64,000 nucleotides of DNA. It comes from Phocoenobacter atlanticus subsp. cyclopteri (GTDB lineage: Bacteria; Pseudomonadota; Gammaproteobacteria; Enterobacterales; Pasteurellaceae). Position numbers and translations under genes: made by a program. The notes beneath the pieces were generated by a model. That model was not told where the DNA came from. It saw only the letters and a list, made by a program, of their open reading frames with translations, and ran no database searches. The stretch covers positions 744,001-808,000 of the forward strand of contig NZ_CP074346.1 of NCBI RefSeq assembly GCF_018343795.1. Reading direction: 5' to 3'. Positions 28,074 through 36,407 of this stretch are shown here, in pieces. Numbering within the stretch: the first letter of the stretch is position 1; each line of letters starts with the position of its first letter.

Positions 28074-29042
28074 ATGACAAATACACAAAAAAATCCCCTG
28101 ATTCACGATTTAAGAGATTATATGAATAAACGTATTATCGGACAAGCCAACTTTGTCGATCGTTTATTATTGGCCTTATTTGCCGATGGGCATATTTTAT
28201 TAGAAGGGGCACCGGGATTGGCGAAAACCAAAGCCGTCAATACCTTAGCAAGTAAAATAAAATGTGATGCAAGAAGTATTCAGTTTACGCCAGATTTATT
28301 GCCGAGCGATTTAACTGGTACGGATATTTTCCGTCCTGAACAAGGAACGTTTACTTTTCAATCTGGTCCGCTATTTCACAATTTAGTGCTTGCTGATGAA
28401 ATTAACCGTGCACCAGCCAAAGTGCAATCAGCATTATTAGAAGCAATGGCAGAGCGTCAGGTTACGGTTGGCGGTAAAACTTATCCATTGCCTCCTTTAT
28501 TTATGGTGTTAGCAACCCAAAATCCGATTGAGCAAGAGGGGACTTATCCTTTACCAGAAGCACAGTTAGACCGTTTTCTGTTGCAAGTGAATATTGATTA
28601 TCCAAGTGCAGAGGCAGAACGAGAAATCTTAAAGCTAGTGCATAATGAAGCAATAGGTAAAGCAGAGGAAAATACATCAATGATTGCCATTGAAGATATA
28701 TTTACCGCTCGCCAAGAAGCCTTACAAACGCACGTTTCTGAGTCTCTTATTGAGTATATTATTCAATTGATTCAAGCAACACGCTATCCTGAAAAATATG
28801 GCGATGATTTAGCTGGAATGATTGATTTTGGTGCAAGTCCTCGTGCCACTATTGCTCTTGAACGTTGTGCTAGAGTGTATGCGTGGATGCGTGGTTCAGA
28901 ATTTGCCACACCACAAGATGTACAAGCAATCGCTCACGATGTATTACGCCACAGAATTTTATTAAGTTTTGAGGCAGAGGCTGATGGGGTGACGACGGAT
29001 CAACTGATTGATAAACTTATTGCTCGTGTTCCTGTGATTTAA
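28074..29042 (+). CDS. MoxR-type AAA+ ATPase of the Bat operon
   Basis: The 322-residue MoxR ATPase probably acts as a chaperone for the VWA proteins encoded downstream. It has Walker A GAPGLAKT, LLPSDLTGTDIF, Walker B VLADEINRAP, the sensor ATQNPIEQEGTYPLPEAQLD and the MoxR C-terminal lid DFGASPRATIAL. The ATG at 28074 is chosen because GGAG lies 8 bp upstream; an in-frame ATG four codons earlier lacks a ribosome binding site. It heads a six-gene operon. Confidence 0.93.
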   Translation: MTNTQKNPLIHDLRDYMNKRIIGQANFVDRLLLALFADGHILLEGAPGLAKTKAVNTLASKIKCDARSIQFTPDLLPSDLTGTDIFRPEQGTFTFQSGPLFHNLVLADEINRAPAKVQSALLEAMAERQVTVGGKTYPLPPLFMVLATQNPIEQEGTYPLPEAQLDRFLLQVNIDYPSAEAEREILKLVHNEAIGKAEENTSMIAIEDIFTARQEALQTHVSESLIEYIIQLIQATRYPEKYGDDLAGMIDFGASPRATIALERCARVYAWMRGSEFATPQDVQAIAHDVLRHRILLSFEAEADGVTTDQLIDKLIARVPVI

Positions 29043-29055
29043 GCGGAGGCATACG

Positions 29056-29988
29056 ATGACACATTTTACAGGTATTGTTGCTGAATTAAATGAACTGATT
29101 CAAGCTCGCCCTAGTAAAGCAGTAACAGGATTCGCTCCTTCGGGAAAGGTATCAACACATCAATGGGGAAGTAATCGGTCAATTTTTAAAGGACGAGGAA
29201 TGGAGTTTGCGGAATCACGTGGCTATCAAGAAGGCGATGATGTTCGCAATATTGACTGGCGTGTTACCGCTCGTACAGGCAAAACGCATACTAAGTTATT
29301 TCAAGAAGAGCGTGAACGTCCTGTGCATTTACTTGTTGATATGCGTGCGATGATGAAATTTGGTACTCGTGTTCGTTTTAAATCAAATTTAGCTGCATTG
29401 ATTTCCGCAGAATTGGCGTGGGTAGGACACGATGGGGGCGATCGTGTGGGTGGACAAATTTTGACATCTGACGGTATTGTTGATTTTCGTGCAGCTCGTA
29501 CTCGTCGTGCGGTATTGCGATTTCTAGAAGCGGTCTCTTTTAATACAAAATTAACAAATAATCCTGAAAAATTGCAAAATTCATCAGAAAAACAACCGCT
29601 TACATTGGCACAAGGTATTCATCGTTTGCGTAAAAGTTGTCGTCCTGGGACACTGGCATTTATTATCAGTGATTTCAGTGATTTTGATGAGCAGACTGCC
29701 AAAGAGTTGGTGCGATTAGCTACGCATACACAAGTTACCACAATTCAAATCAGCGATCCCCTTGATCAAGCATTGCCTCCACAAGGTCGATTAAGTGATG
29801 GTCAATCGGTAGTTGCATTAGGTGGTTTGAGCAAACAGCAACTTGCATCTTATGAACAGGCGTATCGTAACCGTCAGCAACAGTTAGAAAAAATTTGTCG
29901 CCAAAATCGAATTGTGATTCATCAATTACAAACGAGTGATGATCCAAGTGTCATATTGAAACCACAGCAAAAATCACGGAGGACTTGA
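29056..29988 (+). CDS. DUF58 protein of the MoxR/Bat operon
   Basis: The 310-residue protein has the DUF58 core RGMEFAESRGYQEGDDVRNI then DWRVTARTG and KLFQEERERPVHLLVD. This is followed by a VWA-like fold ending near IISDFSDFD. DUF58 proteins are constant partners of MoxR ATPases. The start has an AGCGGAGG-like ribosome binding site 13 bp after moxR. Confidence 0.92.
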   Translation: MTHFTGIVAELNELIQARPSKAVTGFAPSGKVSTHQWGSNRSIFKGRGMEFAESRGYQEGDDVRNIDWRVTARTGKTHTKLFQEERERPVHLLVDMRAMMKFGTRVRFKSNLAALISAELAWVGHDGGDRVGGQILTSDGIVDFRAARTRRAVLRFLEAVSFNTKLTNNPEKLQNSSEKQPLTLAQGIHRLRKSCRPGTLAFIISDFSDFDEQTAKELVRLATHTQVTTIQISDPLDQALPPQGRLSDGQSVVALGGLSKQQLASYEQAYRNRQQQLEKICRQNRIVIHQLQTSDDPSVILKPQQKSRRT

Positions 29989-30479
29989 TGTCTCAAACAA
30001 CGTTAACCCCTGATATTCAGGCTCAACTTGAACAGCTTAAAGATATTCATTTACCCGCCCCGATTTCGTGGTGGCCTTTGGCGATCGGTTGGTGGATTTT
30101 AATTGCAATTGCCTTGATTTCTTTTATCGCAGGTATTTGGTGGTGGTTCAAGAAAAGCTCACGTTTGAAAAAAAGCGTATTAGCTGAATTGCACGGTTTA
30201 CCAAGTGATAATCCGATTTTGTTTATCAGCGAATTATCGGCACTGCTACGACGTGTGGCAATTTACCGCTACGGTCAAGCTTATTCCGTGCATAATTTAA
30301 GCGGTCAAAAATGGGCAAATTTTCTCAATCAAGGGGATAAAGGCATAGCAATGCCATTGGCAAATATGATTGCTAATGCACCTTATAGTAATAATGTATC
30401 AAGCGGGTTTGATGCGAATGCGTTACGCCAAGAGGCTGAGCGTTGGATTGTTCATCAACTCAAAAGGGGAAAAAAATGA
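29988..30479 (+). CDS. DUF4381 membrane protein
   Basis: The 163-residue product has a LPAPISWWPLAIGWWI motif leading into one membrane helix, a basic stretch (WWFKKSSRLKKSVLAEL), and a cytoplasmic domain with LSALLRRVAIYRYG and VHNLSGQKWANFLN. These mark the DUF4381 family of MoxR operons. The ATG overlaps the upstream stop as TGATG with GGAGG seven bases before it, so translation is coupled. Confidence 0.9.
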   Translation: MSQTTLTPDIQAQLEQLKDIHLPAPISWWPLAIGWWILIAIALISFIAGIWWWFKKSSRLKKSVLAELHGLPSDNPILFISELSALLRRVAIYRYGQAYSVHNLSGQKWANFLNQGDKGIAMPLANMIANAPYSNNVSSGFDANALRQEAERWIVHQLKRGKK

Positions 30480-31513
30480 CTTTTTTATGGATTTGGATGT
30501 TTGCGTTATTACCACTTCCGTTAGTGTTACGCTATTTTTCAAAAAAAGAAACTAACGATAAGAATGCCTTAAATGGTGCGTTAAATGTCCCTTTTTTTGC
30601 CAAGCTACAACGTCAGTTTGGCGGATCGGTAAATCATAAAAAAATATCATTGGGAAAAGTATTATTGCTCTCTTTGGCGTGGATTTTTTTGGTAACCGCG
30701 TTGGCACGTCCTGCTTTTGTGGGTAAAGAAGTACCCTTGCCTGCCAAAGGGCGAGATTTAATGCTGGCGATTGATTTATCTGGTTCGATGGCTGAACGTG
30801 ATTTAGGGACAGGTACAAATCGTTTATCGGTGGTTAAACAAGCAGCGGATAATTTCATTTCTCAACGAAAAGGAGACCGCTTAGGCTTAATTTTATTTTC
30901 TGATCGTGCTTATTTGCAAGCACCTTTAACCTTTGATCTTCAAGTGGTGCAATCCTTATTAAAAGAGGCACAAGTTGGTTTAACAGGACAAAAAACAGCG
31001 ATTGGTGATGCGATTGCCGTCGCATTGAAACGCTTAAAAGATATTCCACAAAATAATAAAAATACAGGAAAAGATAGCCGTGTTTTAGTTTTGCTAACCG
31101 ATGGGGCAAATAATGCGGGCGTAATGCAACCACTGAAAGCGGCACAATTAGCCAAAAAATTAGGGATTAAAATTTATACCATTGGGGTGGGTGGAAACGG
31201 TCAAGTGATTGATACGCCTTTTGGCAGACAGCGTATTGCTACCAGCGATTTAGATGAAACAACATTAACTCAAATTGCTCAGCTTACAGGTGGAAAATAC
31301 TTTCGTGCAACTGATGCTCAGGGCTTAAAGAATATTTATAAAGATATAAATAAATTAGAACCTGTTTCAGGTGAGCCTATTTTTGTTCGTCCTGAAATTG
31401 CATTGTATTACTATCCTGCAACACTCTCACTAGGATTGTTAATATTATTGATGTTGTGGCAAGTTGTACCACATACTATCTTAAATTCTCGACAAGTAAA
31501 TAAAGGAGAATAA
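30476..31513 (+). CDS. BatA-like VWA-domain membrane protein
   Basis: The 345-residue protein has an N-terminal helix, a second helix near residue 60-75 and a periplasmic VWA domain whose metal-ion-dependent adhesion site is intact: AIDLSGSMAERD, a Thr in GLTGQKTAIGDAI and LLTDGANNAG. A final helix near 310-330 anchors the C terminus. The ATG at 30476 follows GGGG and overlaps the DUF4381 stop. BatA proteins form a periplasmic complex linked to aerotolerance or stress in other bacteria. Confidence 0.92.
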   Translation: MTFLWIWMFALLPLPLVLRYFSKKETNDKNALNGALNVPFFAKLQRQFGGSVNHKKISLGKVLLLSLAWIFLVTALARPAFVGKEVPLPAKGRDLMLAIDLSGSMAERDLGTGTNRLSVVKQAADNFISQRKGDRLGLILFSDRAYLQAPLTFDLQVVQSLLKEAQVGLTGQKTAIGDAIAVALKRLKDIPQNNKNTGKDSRVLVLLTDGANNAGVMQPLKAAQLAKKLGIKIYTIGVGGNGQVIDTPFGRQRIATSDLDETTLTQIAQLTGGKYFRATDAQGLKNIYKDINKLEPVSGEPIFVRPEIALYYYPATLSLGLLILLMLWQVVPHTILNSRQVNKGE

Positions 31514-31515
31514 TA

Positions 31516-33429
31516 ATGACTGAATTTATACAACAATTTCACTTTTTACGTCCGATGTGGTTACTATTATTAGTCCCACTCTTAGCGTTAGTGTGGTTGT
31601 TCTTCCGTCATCGCAATCAACAAAATAGTAGCGACTGGCATTCATACGTTGATGCACATTTATTAAAACATTTAGCGATCAACCTAAATATCAAAAAAAG
31701 TCGTCCTTATGTTTCGTGGTTATCAATACTCGTAAGTAGTATTTTTGTGCTGGGAATTGCGGGCCCTACGTGGCAAAAAACTGACGTGCCGTCTTTTACA
31801 AGTAATGAACCGACCGTATTAGTGTTGAGTTTGGCACAATCAATGAATGCTGATGATATTAAACCGAGTCGCTTACAGCGTTCGGTACATAAAATTTATG
31901 ACATTTTAGCTAAAACACAAGGGGACGAGCGTGGCTTAGTGATTTATTCGGATACTTCTTTTATTGCGACACCATTAACGAATGATGCCAAAATTATTGA
32001 GCAAATGTTACCTGAATTATCGACAACTTTAATGCCTGTGCTTGGTAATCGTCCTGATTTAGGGATTGAAACGGCAACGGATATGTTACAACGCTCAAAT
32101 GCGAAACGTGGACGTATTGTGCTACTTGCCGATAATTTAGGTGATAATCAGAATGCGACAATAACAGCGGTGAAAAAAGCAAAATCCAACGGCTATCAAG
32201 TCTCTATTCTTGGCGTTGGAACGGAAAAAGGGGCATTATTACAAACCGCCGATGGACGTAAAATTACACAATCGGGACAAAATATAACAATGAAATTACC
32301 TGTTCAAGCAATGGAAGAATTAGCAAATATGGGCAATGGCATATTTAGCCAAATCACTCCAAATGATAACGATGTGAATCAACTATTAGCAAATAGTGAA
32401 AGTAAGTTTAAAGATGGAGTGAAAAAACAAAGCCAAAAATCAGATGATTGGCACGATATGGGTTATTGGTTTTTATTACTTCCAGCCGTTTTCATCGCAT
32501 TTGCTTTTCGTCGTAACAGTAGTTTATTGATGCTCGCAATGGCATTTGTGATTGCTCCAAGTATTATGCCACAATCGGCTTATGCTCAGGATAAAATCCA
32601 AAATAGTAAACAGATTGGCTCAGTTTGGAAAGATTTATGGCAAACCTCCGATCAACAGGGACAACAAGCCTTTGATAGCAAAGATTATCAAACTGCTGCG
32701 AATATTTTTGCAAATAATGATTGGAAAGCTACCGCTAATTATCGAGCGAAGGATTATGAAAATGCAGCAAAAATGTATAAAAAACAAAAACAAGCTTATA
32801 ATTTAGGCAATGCCTTAGCAAAATCAGGCGATTTACAAGGTGCTTTAAATGCTTATGAAAGTTATTTAAAAGAGAAACCAAAAGATAGTGATGCCGTTTT
32901 TAATCGTGATTTAGTGAAAAAATTACTAGAAAAACAGAAAAAACAGCAACAACAAAACAAGCAAGATAAAAAGGATAAGCAAAACCAAAAAGATCAACAG
33001 GGTCAAAAAGGTAAACAAGACCCAAAAGATCAACAAGGTCAAAAAGGTAAACAAGACCCAAAAGATCAACAAGGTCAAAAAGGCAAACAAGCCCAAGAAG
33101 ACCAACAAGGTCAAAAAAGCAAACAAGCCCAAAAAGACCAACAAGGTCAAAACGATAAACAGAACCAAAAAGACCAACAAGCTCAAAACGGTAAGCAAAA
33201 CCCAAAAGATCAACAAGGTCAAAGAGGTAAGCAAAACCAAGAAGATAAACGATCTCAAAGTAATGCGGCAAAACCAACAGAAGAAATGGATAAACCAAGT
33301 GAAGAGATGAGTTCCATAAAGGGTATTCCACCACTTGATCAAGCGACAGAGCAACAACTTCGCCAAGTGCCTGATGATCCATCGGGTTTATTGAAAGCAA
33401 GAATTCGCCAACATTACTATGGGCAGTAA
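31516..33429 (+). CDS. BatB/BatC-like fusion: VWA domain, TPR and Gln/Lys repeat tail
   Basis: The 637-residue protein joins what are often two proteins. Residues about 1-345 are a BatB-like membrane VWA domain with helices near 10-28, 60-80 and 320-345. Its metal site reads VLVLSLAQSM where D-x-S-x-S is expected, so the first Asp and Ser are lost. A TPR segment (about 380-465) follows. Then come eight 12-residue repeats of the type DQQGQKGKQDPK. The C terminus (EQQLRQVPDDPSGLLKARIR) is the conserved BatC/BatB end. It sits 2 bp after batA. Confidence 0.9.
   Translation: MTEFIQQFHFLRPMWLLLLVPLLALVWLFFRHRNQQNSSDWHSYVDAHLLKHLAINLNIKKSRPYVSWLSILVSSIFVLGIAGPTWQKTDVPSFTSNEPTVLVLSLAQSMNADDIKPSRLQRSVHKIYDILAKTQGDERGLVIYSDTSFIATPLTNDAKIIEQMLPELSTTLMPVLGNRPDLGIETATDMLQRSNAKRGRIVLLADNLGDNQNATITAVKKAKSNGYQVSILGVGTEKGALLQTADGRKITQSGQNITMKLPVQAMEELANMGNGIFSQITPNDNDVNQLLANSESKFKDGVKKQSQKSDDWHDMGYWFLLLPAVFIAFAFRRNSSLLMLAMAFVIAPSIMPQSAYAQDKIQNSKQIGSVWKDLWQTSDQQGQQAFDSKDYQTAANIFANNDWKATANYRAKDYENAAKMYKKQKQAYNLGNALAKSGDLQGALNAYESYLKEKPKDSDAVFNRDLVKKLLEKQKKQQQQNKQDKKDKQNQKDQQGQKGKQDPKDQQGQKGKQDPKDQQGQKGKQAQEDQQGQKSKQAQKDQQGQNDKQNQKDQQAQNGKQNPKDQQGQRGKQNQEDKRSQSNAAKPTEEMDKPSEEMSSIKGIPPLDQATEQQLRQVPDDPSGLLKARIRQHYYGQ
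32992..33258 (+). repeat. 36-bp tandem repeat inside the BatB/C-like gene
   Basis: Seven full 36-bp units and a partial eighth begin GATCAACA(A/G)GGTCAAAAA. The first two are nearly identical and later ones diverge. They encode a highly polar Gln/Lys/Asp-rich linker. Unit number could change by slippage without breaking the frame. Confidence 0.9.
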
Positions 33430-33507
33430 TCAATTGAGCAAGGGATTCCTAACGCTTTTCATTTATCAAAGGCATAAGGAATAAGCTCAGTAAATAATAA
33501 AAAAGAG

Positions 33508-35277
33508 ATGATAAAAATGAGTAAACAAAAAAGACCAAATTTAGCAAAAAAACTTATTTGTACATTGATTGCAACTACATTTGCAACACAAATATGGGCA
33601 ACAGAATTAACGGCAAGTGTAAATACTAAAAAAGTAGGCTTGAATGAACAATTTCAACTTGTTTTATCAAGTGATGAGATGTTTGGGGATTCTCCAGATT
33701 TATCGCCGTTACAAAAGGATTTTGTTGTACTAGGCACATCGCAATCTTCACAAATACAAGTGATTAACGGATCGACGACTCAATCGAAAAAATGGATAAT
33801 TACCTTATCGCCTAAAAAAATAGGAAAAATAAATATTCCTGCAATCCATTCGGGTACCACAGCGAGCCAACCTATTGCGATGGAGGTTGTCAAAGGCGAA
33901 ACTATTAGTGCAACGCATCAAGGTAAAATGTTGATTACAGCGAGCATTGACAAGACTACATATTACCAGTTCCAAGAAATTCCTTTGACAGTGCATATTG
34001 AAACGAGTCTTCCCTTGCAACAAGCGGAACTGATAGCACCGACTTCTGCGGATTTTGAACTTAGTCAAACTGGCGATGATCGTGTTACACAAATGGTCAA
34101 AGATGGGCAGCCCATTTCTGTGATCGAACGTCATTATTTTTTACGTCCACAAAAAACGGGAGACTTAACGCTACCTCCATTTGTATTACGTGGTTATTTA
34201 CAAGGTAAACGCCAAGATCCTTTTGCGGATTTTCAGCGTCAGTTTGGTGGTTTTGATAACTTCTTTAATTCGCCATTTGACGATATGATAAGTCAAGGAG
34301 AGCCTTTTGCAATTAAATCTGAACCACTTAGTGTATCAGTTCAAACCTCTGCTAAATCTCAAGCTGGCGAATGGTTTTTACCCGCTAAATCAGTACAATT
34401 ACAAGCCAAGTGGCAAATACCAAATCCAACCTTCAACGTGGGAGAAGCGGTAACCCGTAAAATTGACCTAATTGCATTAGGTGCAACACCTGAGCAATTG
34501 CCGAAACTTACTTTTTCAAATGCTGATGGAGTGAAAATTTATGTTGATAGTGATAAAACCGCTAGCCAAGAAACACCACAAGGCACACAAGCCTTGCGTG
34601 AAATCAGTGTTTCTATTGTTCCAACACAAGCTGGTAAAATAACATTACCTGAGATACAGGTTAAGTGGCTTAATACCCAAACAAATAAACAAGAGATTGC
34701 CGTTTTACCAGCACAAACAATAACAGTAGAAGGCTTACCTAACACTGCACCAACGAGTGCTTTGCAAAATGTTAATTCACAAACAACAACACAAACGAAA
34801 GCAATAAAGAGTGAGCCTCCTAAAATAGAAAAAATTGAGAATGCTCAAAATAATGATAATTCTTTATCATTTATTGCGTGGGGAGGAATTATTGGTGCTT
34901 TGTTAGGGGCTGGTGTATTATCCATCTTCTTGATAAGAAGAAAGCGTCAACCATCAACTGCTTATAGCAATAAAGCTGATGATAAAAAAATGGTTACTAA
35001 AAATAATAATACTCACTATGTAGAAAATGTTGAAAAGGCGTTACACTCTCAAAATGAAAAGCAACTTTATCAAGCATTATTACAATGGCAAAGAAGTGGC
35101 GTGAACTTTACGGATGAATTAAAACAACTTTTCCAACAACTAGAACAATTATGCTATCAGCTAAACAGCAAAACGAATATGGATTGGCAGAGTATGAATA
35201 AGGCGATACAGCAACAGAAATCATTAAAGGAAAGAGATATTCAAAAAGGAAATAAAGAATTACCGCCATTGTATTAA
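33508..35277 (+). CDS. BatD-like protein
   Basis: The 589-residue protein has an N-terminal signal sequence (about residues 10-34), a long periplasmic region of immunoglobulin-like repeats (ASVNTKKVGLNEQFQLVLS at the start, LRPQKTGDLTLPPFVLRG in the middle), one membrane helix near 450-475 (WGGIIGALLGAGVLSIFLI) and a short cytoplasmic domain. This is the BatD layout. It closes the operon that starts with moxR at 28074. Confidence 0.9.
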   Translation: MIKMSKQKRPNLAKKLICTLIATTFATQIWATELTASVNTKKVGLNEQFQLVLSSDEMFGDSPDLSPLQKDFVVLGTSQSSQIQVINGSTTQSKKWIITLSPKKIGKINIPAIHSGTTASQPIAMEVVKGETISATHQGKMLITASIDKTTYYQFQEIPLTVHIETSLPLQQAELIAPTSADFELSQTGDDRVTQMVKDGQPISVIERHYFLRPQKTGDLTLPPFVLRGYLQGKRQDPFADFQRQFGGFDNFFNSPFDDMISQGEPFAIKSEPLSVSVQTSAKSQAGEWFLPAKSVQLQAKWQIPNPTFNVGEAVTRKIDLIALGATPEQLPKLTFSNADGVKIYVDSDKTASQETPQGTQALREISVSIVPTQAGKITLPEIQVKWLNTQTNKQEIAVLPAQTITVEGLPNTAPTSALQNVNSQTTTQTKAIKSEPPKIEKIENAQNNDNSLSFIAWGGIIGALLGAGVLSIFLIRRKRQPSTAYSNKADDKKMVTKNNNTHYVENVEKALHSQNEKQLYQALLQWQRSGVNFTDELKQLFQQLEQLCYQLNSKTNMDWQSMNKAIQQQKSLKERDIQKGNKELPPLY

Positions 35278-35501
35278 TGTTGTGTTTTGCCGTCGTACTA
35301 TTTATGATGATAAGTTGTAATTTTTGTTCTAGATTTAAAATCTATTAAATTATATTTTGCAAATTTTTATTAAAATGTAACCGCTTGTTTTATAAAAATA
35401 AGTGGTTATTTTTTTACTTAAATTTAATCTAATCTAAAAGAGTAGAGCATACCAAAAAAATGGGTCACTGTTAGAGTAAGTTTGAGTTAGTACAATTTAA
35501 C

Positions 35502-36236
35502 TCATTTATCAGTAGCTAATTTTATTTTTAATGTTTTAATTTGAGTGACAATGTCACTTTCTTGATTGTGCTGTTGAATACTTCTATATAAGCGATCAAA
35601 ATCACGATTAATATCTTGTCTATATTGCGAATCTACTTTTTCTTCTAAATTAGATTGTTGCCAATAAGTATAGTAACTATCTTGAATTAATTTTATTGCA
35701 GTGGCAACCTGATGTTGTTGATATGCCTGTTGAATTTTTGTGAGAGCTTGATTTAAGGCTAGAATATCAGCACCATAATTTTTATTTTCGATTTGTTGTG
35801 CTTTCTCTTTGGCTAATTGATTCTTTCTTTGTTCCTTTAATTTAGGTGTTAATGGTAATCCTATCAGTGTTTTCTTAATATCATTTTGTATATTATTTGC
35901 GATCTCTTGAATATTTTTGAAGTGATCCCCTTCTGCATTTAATTCAGTAGATAAATTTGAAAATTTCTGATTTATTTCTTCTGCAAAACGCATACTGTAA
36001 TTAGTACGAATGGAGGATTCTAACTCAGAATTTTTGTAGTAAGTGAATTGAGCGGTTGTTTTTGTCTGAATTGCTGCTTTTTTATTGCCCATTTTATATA
36101 GTTTTTGCATCTCATCTAATTGTACACTAATAGATTCCATTTGCTGTTGCCAATAGGGTAAAACTCCCTGATCTGCGAAAGCGAGAGAACTTAGAATAAA
36201 TAAGTAAAATGGCGGTTTATAAAATGGGGTTTTCAT
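35502..36236 (-). CDS. stand-alone periplasmic repeat-domain protein related to FTR1 N-terminal region
   Basis: The 244-residue product has a signal peptide (about residues 1-21) and two helical repeats (about 35-120 and 155-240). These resemble the repeats in the periplasmic part of the divergent FTR1 gene: compare LYKMGNKKAA...SIRTNYS here with LYEKGEVAQA...PIRINYS there, and AIKLIQDSYY here with AIGDIQDSYF there. It has no membrane domain and no RExxE iron-permease motif. It probably works in the periplasm with the iron permease; the shared 171-bp divergent promoter region supports this. No described family name is known to me. Confidence 0.7.
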   Translation of the reverse strand: MKTPFYKPPFYLFILSSLAFADQGVLPYWQQQMESISVQLDEMQKLYKMGNKKAAIQTKTTAQFTYYKNSELESSIRTNYSMRFAEEINQKFSNLSTELNAEGDHFKNIQEIANNIQNDIKKTLIGLPLTPKLKEQRKNQLAKEKAQQIENKNYGADILALNQALTKIQQAYQQHQVATAIKLIQDSYYTYWQQSNLEEKVDSQYRQDINRDFDRLYRSIQQHNQESDIVTQIKTLKIKLATDK

Positions 36237-36303
36237 AGTTTATTCTCTTTGATATAGCTGTGTATTATTTGGTCATATTATACTCGAAAATACTTTTTGT
36301 TAT

Positions 36304-36318
36304 TGAAAGTTATTCTCA
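36304..36318. promoter_or_regulatory. candidate Fur box
   Basis: TGAAAGTTATTCTCA matches the 7-1-7 Fur consensus TGATAAT-N-ATTATCA at 11 of 14 positions. It lies between the divergent orphan domain gene and the FTR1 gene, where iron repression would be expected. Confidence 0.5.
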
Positions 36319-36407
36319 TTAATAGTATATTATGTAACTCATATTGAGTCTAGTTAAGAATGATTCCTTATTGTATAAGTGATTTAGCCAAATGATCAAG
36401 GTAAATT

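Noticed and set aside
32926-33366. A 146-codon minus-strand frame
   Set aside because: Another antisense shadow of the same repeats, with an implausible Leu/Phe composition.
32900-33433. A 177-codon minus-strand frame with repeated FDLVDLLGL units
   Set aside because: It is the antisense reading of the 36-bp repeats in the BatB/C-like gene.
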